DNA from: Fistularia commersonii | Lineage: Eukaryota; Chordata; Actinopteri; Syngnathiformes; Fistulariidae | Length of the DNA: 64,000 nucleotides | Assembly (NCBI GenBank): GCA_037954325.1 | Contig: JBBMNZ010000027.1 | Span: forward strand, 4,505,501-4,569,500 | Direction: 5' to 3' | In this document: positions 1-13,486 of the stretch, one piece after another | Layout of the letters: every line of letters begins with the position of its first letter | Numbering within the stretch: position 1 is the stretch's first letter | The notes under the pieces: model-generated | Seen by the model: only the letters and a program-made list of their open reading frames with translations | What the model was told of the DNA's origin: nothing | The model's database searches: none | Program-made: the position numbers and the translations under genes

Positions 1-2511
1 AACATACAACAAATCAGGGCCAAGTCTGTGACCACCACTATATAATGAATATGTATTCCTGAATTGTACATGTACATCTTGAACTGCACTGTAATTGAAA
101 ATTTAATAAGAAATGTAGAGTGAAAGGAGAATGAAATGAATACATAAAAATAAAGTACTCTGAAGCACATGGATCTATGCATGGCTGTCTACGGGAACGC
201 ACACACACACGTGCGCAAACTGTCCAGACAATGAAAAAAAAAAACTAACCTCTGTCTCTCTGACTGTGTATTAATTTATTAGGTTTTAGTCATTAATCCA
301 CTCCGCGGCATGAGGTTCATAGCGCTGGCCTTGGGATGGTAAAACGCATTTCAGACAAGGCACGGGCGTAGTTTCAAAGTTAAAACGCTGAATGCCAGAA
401 TAGAAGAAACAAGCGGAGTGAACAGCAGCTTAGTTCCCCCTCAGTGAAGACTCTGGTGAATAGCTGTTATTTTCAATCTCACTTCAGGCTGAATTCACTT
501 GGAGAGCAAAAAGCTTAGCACAGTCAAGGCCGGTGGAGCTAATGTTTGTCTTTTTCCCTTCTCCTCCATCCTCTTGCGTCCTTAACCCATGCATGAGATA
601 AAAGGATACTTGAATATAAAAGCCATCTACGTCTAAAAGCCGGCTATAACAAAAGCAACTGGCGCAACAACCAGATCTCCTCCATTTCACGCGGAATTTC
701 TTTATGTGACTTTCGAGTTATTTTTGTTTCGTTGACAAGTGAGTGTGCAACTGAGATGTGGAGCTTGGCGTGTCTTCAGAGCTGAAGAAATATATGAAAT
801 GAAAGCTGTGACCACACAGAGACATTATACAAAAGTAATATACAGGTACTTATATTAAAAAAAATACATCTCTCCTTTGTGATGAGTGTCTTGAAGGTGC
901 ACTTCTTACCTGAGCATACCTGTGATAGGCCTGCAGTGAGTTATGTCAAGTTTGTTTCCCAAAAGTCTAACCTAGAAAGAAAGAAAGAACACATTGTCAC
1001 TCATATTTAAGTATAATGACCAGCTTGCAGATATGTTTGATAAACTGACTGTTGACATTGACAGATTGTCAGTTTGCTTGGTTAAAAAGTCTTGCACTCC
1101 CAGAGACATTGGCGCTCAGCTCCAGTAAGGCTTGACATCTCCAGATTCAAAATGTTTATTCGGTCATATGATGCTAAGTGTAAGGGGGAATCCACCACCG
1201 AGGCGTAAACGCCAACATGTTACATTGCCGAATAAAAGAAAATAATCAGACCCTGCCAAATTTGATTTTAGGGGAACTGAAAAAAGTGTGAAAAGCTGAT
1301 TACGATCAGGGTTCTGGTTTGAAATATAAGTCACATAAATCCAGCAAAGTGTTTGTTCAGTCGGGTGCAGCCAGGGCTTGCATGGTTTCAGTTACATGCC
1401 CACTGGGCTCGGGTTGGTGGAAATTGCACAGTCTTTTCATATCCTGAACCCCCCCCCACACACACACACACACATGAAAATATGATTTCAGCTAAAATCG
1501 AAGAGTTGAGGGAGCAAACCACTGTCAAACACTGTCAATCCATCTGTGAAACAGTGACCAGGCACATAAAGGTTTGTATCGTTAGGGGTCCGATTTTGTC
1601 AAGCATTTGTTCTAAACCAGCGGTGGACAGAAAGCGAGTGGGTGAGCCAAAATCACTTCTTATGTGGTTCGGTGTCCTTGTATCAAGGATCATCCTGGCC
1701 GTGGCCAATTGAACCAGTTGGGGATGACAGAGTGAGGCCTCATTCATTAACACTGCTTGAAGAGCATTGAAAAAGGTTAGCATGAAAAATTTGTTTGATA
1801 CGCTGGGCTGATACGTATTTGGTATCTTGAGATACCGATTACTTATTGTAAGAATTTTGCAGGCGTAAAAATGTATTCACCGCAACCACGCATTTAGGGG
1901 TTCCTTATACATTAACTATGCATGCAGGAAAAGTAGAGCTAAAAAAAATATTAATTTCAATAATTCAAGAATTGAATGGAGCACCAAAGTAAAGGGGAAC
2001 TTTGAGGAGAGGTGAGTTCAGTCCAAATTGAAAATAAAGAAACCATCATGGTTAGATAGAAGGAAGACAAAGACGGAGTCAGTCAGTGAGGGAGACAAAG
2101 AGCAAGGGATTATTAGTGACACTGTGCAGGGATTAGGGAGGAATGCTGAGGTCTGACACACCAGAATATGATCTCACTCGGGCTTATAGTTCCTTTCACT
2201 TTCTCTGCCTCACAGCTCAAACATGGGGTTGTGTTCATTAGGCGCTACAGTTGGAGAACAAGACCATCTTTATGGATTTTCCACCTTGGATGCTGCAGCA
2301 GAACAAATCCAATGGCTTTTTTCCAGTTGGCTAGAGATCATGAACACTGTATTCTTTCCAGATGAAGTGATTGTACCTTATAACTATGTCGTGACTCACA
2401 CACGCGCACAAATTCACACGCTTATAGGAAATCATGTACCTTTTACAAATATTTTACAAGCTCCCAACCCACTCCTCTGTATCTCTCTCTCTCCCTCTGC
2501 CTCTCCTGCAG
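1..2511 (+). other. Intronic DNA of the hnRNP C/RALY-like gene, left window edge
   Basis: The first recognised coding exon starts at 2512 in mid-codon (its first base completes a codon), so an earlier exon of the same gene must lie to the left. I looked for the RRM-encoding exons of this family here and did not find them, so this stretch is most simply intron. It has a short C-run followed by (CA)n near 1450-1475 and no open frame that resembles a protein. Confidence 0.6.
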
Positions 2512-5500
2512 AACCGAGTTCGACCTGGACTATGACAGCTATCATGAGGACTACTATGACAGGTACTGTCAGAAAGCCACGCATGGCGGGTCATACACCC
2601 TCTTACATGTCTGCATGTTGAAGGAACCTAAAAGAACACATTGCCCTTCATCCCCTCTCCGGTGTCTGGAAGGCTCTGCTCCGTGTCTCTGTCTGTCACA
2701 GGGACACAGACCATGGCATGTTGTCAGTCATTTAGCATTTTAGTAACAACATTTCCCTATATCAAAAGCAATGATCGCTCCCTGACACACACACGCACAC
2801 ACACACACGCGCGCGTTTCAATTTGCTCACATTGTATGTTGTGACAATTTGGCAAAATTAGCATTTCCCAAAATGACCGCTTTATTCCCTTACTAACTGC
2901 TTCATAGACTCATTGTCTGTACCACTCATTCTACACACAGGGTTGTGGTGATGCTGGAGCCAATCCTAGCTGTCACTGGCGAGAGGCGGTTGGCCGCCAG
3001 TCGATCACACCGCCGCAAATAGAGGCACACAGCAATTCGCTCTCTCATTCATACTTAGGGACAATTTAAAGTCTTCAATGAACCCGCTGAATGCTTTTAT
3101 ACCGTGAGAGGGAAATGGGAGGAAAAACCCATGCAGGCACAAAGAGAGCATGTAAGCCGTGCACAGAAAGGCCCCAGTCAGATACTGGCATCCAAACAGG
3201 AAGCTCCATACTGTGAGGCTGGAGTGCTAACCGCTGCGCCACTGTGCCACCCACATTGCATTATGTAAGACACTGCATCCAAAACCAAATAAAACAGCAG
3301 CATAGACAAGTCTAAAGCTAAAAGCTAAATCTAAATGTTTAGAATCTTCCACTGCACCAACACCATCGGCGCTACACTGAGAAATATGATTTATTGTGAT
3401 TTTTCTTTTCAATCACAAACACATAGCCAACACGGGGGAGATTTTTCATGTTATCGTTTTATTCCAGAGACAGAATATCCAACACCATAATAATATTGTG
3501 ACGGCTCTGGTGGATTTGAACGAATATGGAAACAATTAAAAAGAGCTTTGCTCAATATGGATTGCCATACGCAGCTTTGGACATTCAGTGAAGACAATAA
3601 GGAGCAGAGAGTTCAGTCAGACTCTCCTGCTGTCAACAACAACTGGAGTCCATTGCAGTTACATACGGCACAAAGTGTTCACACACCATTTCCATCTGGA
3701 ATGCGGATTTCTAAGGTACGATGGTCCTCTATCCTCGAGCGGGAGGTAATGATTGCTCCACACAGATGATGATTGGAGCCCTTTGTATGCTGTTGTGTCA
3801 TTTCTCAGGAGGTCATGGCAGTAATGGGCCGAGTATGACTAAAAGTTTATGGTCCGAGATAAATCATAGTCAGACTGAAAAAAAATAGCCACGATAAAGC
3901 TGTCAGTGAACAATCCCGAGCTGCTGCCTCCACGCCAGGAGCGCCAGAACACAGGCAGAGCCCTGATGCTGTAAGAAGCTAAGCTGCGTTGCAACAAGCC
4001 GAATATTTTCATATTAAATCAGCAACGCAATAAAGTGTTTTCGGTTCATTATACCGTCTCGGATGACAATGATAAAATAGACGGGGAGAAATGTAGAGCG
4101 CGAGCAGGAACGCCACCTGCTGTAGATTACCTGAAATAATGCAATCCGGGTCAGACTGGGACACCATGTTCTCATTTCTACAGCAAAGGCTGCATAAGAA
4201 ACACCTTTTTTTCCAGGACGCACGCAGAACAGACAGTGACAGGGTCATCGGAAGAGATTTGCAAAACTTGACAATGGCTGGACCTTTAACTGCCTGTGAG
4301 TCAGCGGTTCTGGACAGTGTCAAGAGCAGATTTAACCGCCCCACCTTGCCTTAACATTATATAACATAAAACGTTGAATAGTTTATTGTTTCCATGCAAC
4401 TTCAACTTACAGTCCAGTTATTTAAATTTGCTAGACTGAGCCGCACTCAGAGTACTTCTGTATTACTGGTCTGCCACTGAAATTGCTTGGGGACCTTCCT
4501 TCATCCCCCAGGCTTCACTCATAAACACTGACACAGTCTCACACTCCCACACACACACTCACACACAGGCTTTCCAACACATATTAATGCTCTGTTGCTC
4601 GCGGTATTAACTGTCATATTTTCTTTGTCGCTGATTTTTTCATTTGGTTTTCCTTGGTCTGCATTTTTCTGCCTTTGCTCAGGGGGGAACACTCACCACT
4701 GATTTTCAATTTGTTTTTACCCGCACAGCGCATGATTATTCCCCACGCTGCCGGCTAGCACGACTGCCAGCTGTGCGCGTGTGCATGCATCCGTGTGCAG
4801 TATGCGTGTGGTTTCGTGCGCAAAGTGTACAAATTTCTTTTGTGGCATTTTGTTTTCACATGTTGAAAACCTGTGAACGAGCAACGATATGGTCCCGCTG
4901 TCCTCCGGTGTAAAAACAGGAGAGAAAAGTGTCTTTCAACACAGACAACAGCTTGAGCTGACAAAGCTGCTTTTCGTGTGGGGTCTAATCCGTGGAGACA
5001 AACACTCTCTCCCATACTTTTCTGTAATCCTCTCTAACTGCCTGAGCTTCCATTCTCTGAGATGACACTTGAAAGTCAGCGTAACAACACATTGTCTGTG
5101 TGCCACTGAAAAAAAAACACAGCTCTGACGGACTTTAAACTCCCATAAGTCTTTGGTCTCTGTGTCTTCACACATGGACACTGTTCAAAGCCGCTAATCT
5201 CACACACTTATGGTGGCCTAATACACTTCATCCTCATGTCACTGAGCAAAACGTGTGCTTTTGTCTGTGTGTGTGTGTGTGTGTGTGTGTGCAGTGTGCC
5301 ACTGAATAGCAAATAAGTCTGCTTAGTGATCTTTCTCCTGAGTGGAGAGGCTTCGGTGAACAGTTGAATGCATAAAGGAAGAAGGCATCGAAGGGAACCA
5401 GGCTCTAACTAACTAACTAAATGACTGATCGAAAGACTAGCCGCCAAATCAGTAAATCTGCTGATGGTGTCAGTGGCAGCCAAGTCTGTGTCACTGGTGT

Positions 5501-8500
5501 TGGCTTGTTGATTTCTTTGTCTAATATATATGCGACACATGGTGTTTTAGGACTAGTTTGAAATTAACCGCTGCTTCTACACAAGTCTGATATATTCAAC
5601 CCTCTACATCGGTACTTTTCCGCTGCTCTCGGTGTCGGCGAGTGTCAAGGTCAAATGACTCTCCGGCTCAAGTGCAACACCCACTCTTTTTCTTGCAGCA
5701 CAAGCTCAAACACACATGCATAAACACACACGCGTGCACGCTCAAACACACAGTGACGTTTCTGCAGCCGCGATAGAGTTTGACTGTGATACAACCTCTG
5801 TCACCGGCACTACTAGCCTGGCGGCGAGCCATTGATTGGTCCTGACAGAACCAATTACATTCGGTAACAGATAGAGACATGGAGCTGTCCACGGGGAGGA
5901 GGCAAAGCCAGAGCAGGAGAGAAAGAGTGAAGCAGAGAAAGTAGGTACAAGACAGAGAAATTTCAAATATAAATACCCTTATACTCTTGATTTGCTGTTT
6001 CCCTTTGCTCCCGCGTCCGCATTTCTATGTATATCTTATTTCCTGAATGACCCCTTTCCTATAGAAGCAGCGGGGACTTGTTACCAGAGATTTTGCATTC
6101 ATGCGAAAATTAATCTGTCCATCCATTACGGTTCCTCTTATCCAAGGCCAGGTTTCCATGGCAACTGACTGATTAGGTCAGCACAGGTGTCCCCGTCCCT
6201 AGAGATGCACTTCAGAACTTTTCTCGGGGATGCAGAGGGATTTACGCCCCATACAAAATGCATAATCCCTCCAGTGTGTTCTGGGTTGACCATGGGGCCA
6301 CTGACTCTCATCCCAGCCACATCATACGCAGCCTCCGATGGCCCCGGGGCCCGTTGGAGGCGCTGAAGAGACAAGACAACCAAAACAACAACATCGCCCA
6401 GAAAAAGAGAAAAACAGTCCTGAGTTCCGGGTCCAGTGCACAACCTGACTTTGTCAAGTCATTCTATTCATGAAGACTATGAACATCATATTTTAATTCG
6501 AAGCATGATGCTCTCAAAATTAAGAGGCCTAAGCTGAGATATTGCAAACATTGGTAGTGCAAGGTAGTGGGGTAGTGGAAGGTAATGCAAACATTGATTA
6601 AGTTTCAGAATCGATGTGAAATCAAGATTATGGATCTGAAAGTTTTCGGGTCCCAACTTCCAAAACAAAAGAGCCAGAGACTCGTGACTCTGTACTTTAA
6701 ATAACTTTATATAACTATTAGGCATGTGCAAACAAATGCATTCAGAATTTGAAAGTAACAAGTATGTCTTATGTATCATAATGTCTGTTTTACATTGATT
6801 CTTGCTCTTTTCCTTTAATATTTTGCCATTTTTTGTGTAATGCCTTATAATTTATGGCTGGCACTTGCAAATATTGTGTGAGAGAAATTTATAAATGACT
6901 TACACACATGTGCAAAAAAAGCCATTCATTAAGAAATCACAACACATACTATTATCTGAAGCAATATAACTCTTAACTTTGTGTGTGTGGATTGGTGGGG
7001 GGGGGGTCTGTGTGTGCGCACACCACTCTGCCATCTGTGTGTCCCCCCCCAGGGACCCACTGTGGGAACCACTGATCTCCAGTAGATCAGTGTTTAAACA
7101 AAACATTAAATTCGTCCGCTATTCTTCTCCAGGGGCTCACAGCTCACAGATCTCCCTCAGACTGAAGACACGTCATAGTATTTTGAATGACACAAAGTAA
7201 GTCATGCTGCGTGAACCAGCTGTTCATTTCAACTAGTGTCTAATACATTTCCCAGGGTGTATGACTACCAGCGTGTGCCTGCGTCTCTGTCTCCTTTGCC
7301 CACCGGACCCAGTTTGGCCAAGCGCTCCCGCTCCTCCTCCTACTCCTCCAGGCACAGGCACAGTCGAGACAGGACACACTCCAGAAGCTCCAAAGCCCAA
7401 TCCAGTAGTTCATCCACAGCTAAGTGTACGTAATAAGAGATGTGACAATTTGACCGACAGCAAGGTGCAACCAGGTAGCTCTGTTCCAAATATAGGAATC
7501 TCTAATTTTCTCTATTCCAAAAAAAAGAAATAAAAAAAATAAGCACTGTGCCATTTTTGAGTGCAGAGTCAAAAAGTATCTATTTGTATTTTTAATTTAC
7601 ACATGAAAAGCTCTCCATAAACATGCTTCCTGGCTCTTGCACTCTCTCTGTCTGTGCAGTAGGCATGGAGGAGCTGCAGGTGATTAAAAAGGAGCTGACT
7701 CTGATAAAGACACAGATCGATGGGCTGCTTGACAGTCTTGACAGGATGGACACACAAAGGACCGACCACAAAGGTGAGCCTTTCATTCAGACAGACCGTG
7801 GAGGCGAATAGAGGTGAGATCGAATGATACATAATCTATTTCAATATCAAAAACATTTTATAGATGACTCTAGATAAAGGCTGCTTTTGGGATTTTTGCT
7901 TGATTAGCCTCAGCTAATTCAATTGCAACCTTATCGAAGTTATTTTGGATCGCAATCTCCAGGAATCTAGGAGTGCAATGTACTGCATTGCCACTCCCAT
8001 TATAAGGAACAAAACAAATTGTTTTCTGCAGCCCAAGATACTGGACTATCCGCTGCAGTGATTGTCTATGTGTGTTCTCTGTGGGGTGGGGATGATTTTG
8101 CATATGCAGAATCATGGTAAAAAAAAGAGGAAAATGTAATGCAAGAACAACAGTGGATTTAAAGAGTTAAATACTCTCGATGCCCTCCAGTCTCTCTCAG
8201 CGCAAACTAATACTTGCCAACAAGAGCAAAAAACAGGCCAAGGAAGTGGTTCAGACAAACTTTATTAACCAGTAGCCTCTGTCTTAGTTCAATGGTCCAT
8301 CAACTAAAATACAAAAAAATACTTTGTAGCTATCTCTGCTGCATTGCAACTTTCCTGTGGAAAAACACCTGTGACCTTAGAATTGGTAGGCGTTATTGTA
8401 GCGTCACGCTAAAAATACATTTGCTGTGCAGCTCCAACACCCGGAGCAACTGATGGCTCTCATCTTCATATTAATGTATTTCCCGCTGCCTCTCTTGATT

Positions 8501-9618
8501 CCCCTGTTCCTGACCATCTCCCTCGGCTGTCTCCTACCATCTGATCACTATCTCCCCTTTTTAACCTTTATTCTGTCACTCCTACTCGGCCTGACGTCTG
8601 ACGCAAATCATTGACTTTTTCACAAGGTTTCCTCCTCGTCCTACAGCGCAAACACAACAGCTTCAGCTCGAACAAAGCAGGATGACGCTGTGTGTTTTCA
8701 CTTCTTTGTTGCAGGGTCTCCCGTGAGAGCGGACAGTCCAGCTGGCTCACCCTACGCGCTGTCAGGCAGCAGTCCGGAGCACTCCCTTTCCTCCCTGTCA
8801 CCACCCACCTCCCGCCATCGACACCACAGGGAGAGTCCTAACATTAGGGAGCCAGAGGATGACCACTACACGGTAAAAGATATAATACTTCCTCTGTCAC
8901 ATAAAGGGGAAACTGCTACAGCAGCAAAAGTGGGCTGTCAAAAAAAAAAACAAAGCATCAACAAAGAACAATAAATGATAAATAAGCAATGTCCAAATTG
9001 TATAAATGTGTAACTATACTGTACCGAAAAACAAGGTGATTTATGGAATAAATACAGAATCAGAAATTGATCATTTCAACCTATAAGTGCTCACATATCA
9101 CTGATATTATATCATATTATATTATATTATATTATATTATATTATATTATATTATATTATATTATGATGTGTTATATTATATTATATTATATTATATTAT
9201 ATTATATTATATTATATCAATTGATGAATGCAATTGATATAGTACAGAACATCCATAATGTTCTTTCAATGATTGCCTATGTCATAAATATAATACGGTT
9301 CAGTTTTACTGTGAACATTTTTGTTATTGGTTTGTCTATTAACATGCAAAAAGTATTGTTATGATCAGCCCTGCTGAATTACACACTAAATATTTAATTG
9401 AATAGGGGGTTAATTCAGCTCAGCAAGTCAGTTATAGTCTTGTGAGGCTCCTGGAATAAAAAATTCATAAATAACTGCCATTTAATCCTCCGATAAAGAT
9501 ATTCAACTTAGTCATTCTGAACTGGCAGTTTTATGAAAACTTTTATCTCACTCTTCCGTCTTGGTTTTGTTTGTGACAGATGAGCAATCACAGCTCCGAC
9601 CCCGAAGAGGAAATATGA
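2512..9618 (+). CDS. hnRNP C/RALY-family RNA-binding protein, 3' part (partial)
   Basis: Five coding exons: 2512-2562, 7256-7425, 7660-7773, 8715-8872 and 9580-9618 (TGA 9616-9618). The phases fit throughout. The first exon encodes the acidic/tyrosine motif EFDLDYDSYHEDYYDR, the family hallmark after the RRM (FDLDYDF..DYYDR in hnRNP C and RALY). The next gives VYDYQRVP, then a Ser/Arg/His-rich basic stretch with several RS dipeptides. Exon 7660-7773 encodes the leucine-zipper coiled coil (LQVIKKELTLIKTQIDGLL), the oligomerisation element of hnRNP C. The C-terminus is Ser/Pro/His-rich and ends in DPEEEI, without the long acidic tail of hnRNP C or the Gly-rich tail of RALY. The expected role, nuclear pre-mRNA binding, is family knowledge. 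The RRM lies outside the window. I cannot say whether this is an hnrnpc, raly, ralyl or fish-specific paralogue. The donor at 7425/7426 was chosen because it alone keeps frame with the coiled-coil exon. Confidence 0.8.
2940..3252. repeat. Degraded teleost interspersed repeat, copy A (intronic)
   Basis: This ~310-bp segment matches in layout a second copy at 14555-14862. Both run from a 'gatgctggagcc...cccagctgt' type start, through 'gggcgagag.c.gg', a mid-part with 'acaatt', and 'cacagaaaggcccc', to an end like 'gctaaccgctgcgccactgtgcc'. This is a very common fish genomic repeat, recognised from memory. I do not know its exact family name. It is strongly diverged. Confidence 0.6.
5265..5292. 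repeat. (TG)n microsatellite
   Basis: About 14 uninterrupted TG units inside the long intron 2563-7255 of the hnRNP C/RALY-like gene. Confidence 0.9.
6115..6440 (-). repeat. Possible degraded LINE fragment (antisense)
   Basis: Wording such as 'cggggatgcagaggg' and 'gtgtgttctgggttgaccatggggcc' resembles the antisense strand of a common fish non-LTR retrotransposon (recalled pattern 'gtgtcctgggtcttccccgtggcc'). It is heavily decayed and no open reading frame survives. Family assignment is weak. Confidence 0.3.
9105..9217. repeat. (ATATT)n pentanucleotide repeat
   Basis: An almost pure array of the 5-mer ATATT (about 22 units), broken once near 9165-9172 by 'gatgtgtt'. It lies in the last intron of the hnRNP C/RALY-like gene, between exons 8715-8872 and 9580-9618. 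Likely length-polymorphic. Confidence 0.95.
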
Positions 9619-10718
9619 GGCCTGAAAACTTGGAACCTATAGAAGACATGGATTAAGTGCCAAACATTGAGGAAGAGAATAACAACCGTCAAACAAACAC
9701 CTTTATTAGAGACTCTGCCGAAGGCGCACATATCAATTAACGGCCATTCGGACGTTCATCACGATGCTTTTATGAAAAAACAAAATCACGACACAGGTGA
9801 CTTATAGTAATCATCTGTGCGAGAGCAATTAGTCCTGTCAGACTAATAAGAGAAAAATCTCATTCATAACGTTGTTCTAAATGACAGCGAACGCAAAGGT
9901 GGTGAAGGTTAAAACATATTAAATTTTGTGGACACTGAAATTATAACCTTAAGGATTTTTTACTACATTAGTTAACAGCCCTACGAGCTCACTGGATGTC
10001 AACTGTCAACGGTACTCGAAAAAGAAACCGAGGTCAGCATTAAACAGACAGACCCTGGGTCACAGTCTACACTAAACCAAACACCTCTAACAGGCCCAGC
10101 CGGATCGCTGATCGATTTCGACCGTGCACATGATAATCTATGACACAGTCATTGACTTTGCTTCCCCCATCACTTTTTCCCTCCCAGAATGTTAAAGAAT
10201 TACTGTTAATAAAGAGCCTCATGTTAGCCCATGCACAAACAGCATCGAGCCTGATGAAAATCATGAGAACACATTATCAAAGATATTAGAGAAAAAAAAA
10301 AAATCAAACAAATCTGCGGGAAAGTCATACTGTTGTCATTGACGAGAGCAAGCACCTGTTTCTATATGTATCAGTATGCTGCTTCTCTCAGTGTGAATAT
10401 CACACAGCAACACCATTCTCCTGTATTTTAAGTACTTTAAGGAGTTAGAAGAATGTTATCACTCTCTTCCACCATGTATTTGGCACAATGTTGTGCAAAG
10501 GCCCAGTTCAGTGTGTAATATTGTGTATTACTGTAAACTTTACTGTAACTGTTCAGCTGTCTGATTTGGTTTGCTTTTAGGATTTCTCATAAGTTTTTCA
10601 AAGAGAACAGGTATGTTTTGATTCCTATGGTGGTACATGTTTTTGTTTGCATTCTCGAGATGAATCAAGTGGAAATACTAATTGTCACAGTAGTAAAAGT
10701 ATTTTCATATTGACTACA

Positions 10719-10724
10719 AATAAA
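10719..10724 (+). terminator. Poly(A) signal AATAAA, hnRNP C/RALY-like gene
   Basis: A canonical AATAAA about 1.1 kb past the stop codon at 9616-9618. It is the first canonical hexamer I noticed in the presumed 3' UTR. Actual use is inferred. Confidence 0.5.
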
Positions 10725-12221
10725 GTTGATGGAAGTGTGTTTTCACTTTGCTTGCAGACAAATACAAATGGAGGAAAGCACCAAACACTGACAAACATGT
10801 GTCCAAATGTTTAACTTTATCCAGCTGAAAAATTGATTTTGAAAAAAATCACTGCTATTGGTAGATCATAATTATCTAGAGTATGTAAATGAGTCTACAT
10901 ATGAATTATAGGCATATGGATAAGACATTATCCATCCGAAAGTTTGCCAATACTTGATCAGATCTTTCCATCTTGGAGAGCCTGAGAGATTGAAGCACCA
11001 ACAGCAATGATGGGAAATGAAATGAAAGTCTTGCTGTCCAGTTTTTCACATTCTTTTTAACAGCTACATAGCACTTGTCACCATTTGCACAGGTATGAAA
11101 ATGGTTATCTGTGGTGAGTGACTTCTTGCACTGAAAACTCCAAACCCTATTGATACTTTAATAACAACTTATATCACACTAGTGGAATGCTTTTTCAGGA
11201 CTGGCGTTGTTAACTGAGAAATATGCTCTCAATTATTTTCCGTTTTATTTTGAAGGGCCAGTCCCAGCTTCCGGTCTGTCCGTTGTGTTTTTATTTGCTT
11301 GAAAATAAACTTAACTTCTTCCAGTTCTGCAAAGCAAGAGACGTGTCACACATATTATTCCTCCGTAAAAGACCCAGCCGGTATTGAGGGGTAACACGCA
11401 GATCTACTGCACAGATAACCTCTGACAACAACTGGTTAATCTAAAAACCAAAAAGAAGAAATCTTAGAAACAATTTATCTCCCTATTCAGGTATTAACAC
11501 ACGGCAGGTATGATGAGAAATTCGGCTGCGCGATAATAGTGGCATTACGGTAACAAGGTGAGACGCAGTCACTGCTGCCCGACTAGTTTTGTCTCAATCC
11601 TGGCATGAGGGCTGGACGCAGCTGTTTTGTAGTGGAAGGAAAATTCTCATAAACACATTCGACCCGGGGCACCGAGGACCTGAGGTGGCAGTAACATGGC
11701 ATGTGTGAATTATTGTAGAGGTCTATTGGGGTGACGGGCGCAAACGGCTCACTGTGTCATGCCTCGTTGTTGTCGACGTGCGGGATTTCTTTGAGCCTCG
11801 CTTGGCTGTCTGTTGGCTTTGAGCTCGGCATGTATGCTTGGGGTGTGTGCGAGGCAGATGATTCGAGCCTTGTGTGTGTGTGTGTGTGTGTTAACTATCC
11901 TGCAATCAGGGCGAAAAGGTTGCAGAGTTACAGTCAATACCTCACCACAGCGAAGCAAATGCGGAAGTGCTCCCAAATTACCCCCTCTAATGATCAGCGG
12001 TAGTGGGCGGATCGATCCAAAACAGAAAAGATCGATACCTAAGTTTCAGTTTTCCCTTGCCGTCGTTTCATAAACGAGGCGACTGCGACCTGACATCCTG
12101 TGCTTTTTCTGCGCGTATGTTTGTGGTTAAGTGCTCCTGCGCTCAGGTGTAAACGCCGTCATTTGGGCCAGACTGGCACTTTTAGCTCCTCCTCCTCTCT
12201 CCTCTGATTTGATGATATGCC

Positions 12222-12231
12222 GTCACGTGAC
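12222..12231. promoter_or_regulatory. Palindromic E-box GTCACGTGAC
   Basis: This exact 10-bp palindrome is the optimal USF/TFEB-type (CLEAR) bHLH-Zip site. It lies in a CpG-enriched patch about 1.26 kb before the urah start codon, compatible with a urah promoter if urah has an upstream non-coding exon. Function is inferred from the motif only. Confidence 0.35.
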
Positions 12232-13486
12232 TTAAAATCGCTCAATGTTTGTTGACTGTAGGCATTAATTGTGTCACTATTTTCACGTCGTTGAAGTTGT
12301 TCTGTTTTCTTTCTATAATCACTGAACCAAAACTTTTCTTACGATAAGACAATGTTTTTAAATTTAGTTTTATAAAAAAATAACCTGTGCCCAAATTCCA
12401 TCTTGGATTTAACCAATTAATAATTAATAGGAAAAGACGCCAAAATACTTAAAGGTCACGGAAAGTCATTCAAGTTTAACAATGTTATAATGCTTTTACT
12501 TTTCTTATTGAAAGGCATGGGTACCAGCTTTTCCCCCTGCATTTTTATGGTATGGAACTGAAAGCAAATCTTGCAGCATGTCATGCCACTAAATTAGTTA
12601 GGAGCAGCAGTGCTGAGGTTATGCAAAACAAAAAAAATCAAAACATGTGATAAAATTATATTTTGTCTCAGTCGGGGTGTGATCTCGATAACACGCCCAA
12701 TTAAAAAAAAAAAAAAAAAACTGAAATAAACACGCAGGTTCAAAACGTAAGTGGTATAACTTCAGATGTGTTCATCGTTCTCGTATAGTTTGTTGAGTGC
12801 AGGCAAATTCGATTGTAACAACAACCAAACCGAAAACTGATCAAATAACTTCTTCAGAATATGTGACAGACATTTTGGAGATTGTTCCAATACATAAAAA
12901 TGTTACTTAATTTTATGACTCATTGGGTGATTAAGATTCACACTGCTTGATGTTCCTTGAAATTCAAGTTAAGTTAAAATACTTTATCATAATATGATCA
13001 GTCATGTATATTAGCCTATTAAAAGTACATTAATGTCTCTGCACCAAACACCAGCATGTAGTATTCGTATAAAAATCAAAGTCAGTGACTGCAGCATGTC
13101 CTCAAGGAAGAAAGGAAATGAACTGTCAACCTCATTTAATGTTGTGAATCTGTAAGTTTGGTTGTTAAAACAATAAGGCTGGGAAATCTTGTTTCAGCTA
13201 ACCAGATGTCAGAAAAGCAGCTATACTCAATCGCTTCTCATGTGCATTATCCTCAACTTCCAGACAGACCCCTGTGTTTGTTTATACCGAGTTCAAAGTA
13301 TGGTAAATGGTGCTCTTACACAACTGGGCTTCGATTGACCAGGACAAGCACATGTGCACTGAACTTCATCCTGAATAGGGCAGTGAAAGAACGGCGTGTT
13401 ATAAAAATTAGACGGTCAAATGAACCTTGTCATTTCAATTTTAGGTTAGAACTGCTGACCCAGTTGTGTTTTATCCATCAGACCAC

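Larger units (their letters stand above)
9619..13486. other. 3' UTR of the hnRNP C/RALY-like gene and intergenic DNA before urah
   Basis: The AT-rich 3' UTR probably runs to the AATAAA at 10719-10724. Beyond it lies unremarkable spacer with a short (TG)n at about 11872-11890 and a poly(A) run at about 12702-12720. A CpG-richer patch at about 11950-12250 holds a GTCACGTGAC E-box (12222-12231) and may be a promoter. Small open frames here look random. No other gene is recognised. Confidence 0.6.

Noticed and set aside
1353..1712. 119-aa frame on +
   Set aside because: Includes a (CA)n-encoded Thr-His run, has no recognisable domain and lies in intron sequence.
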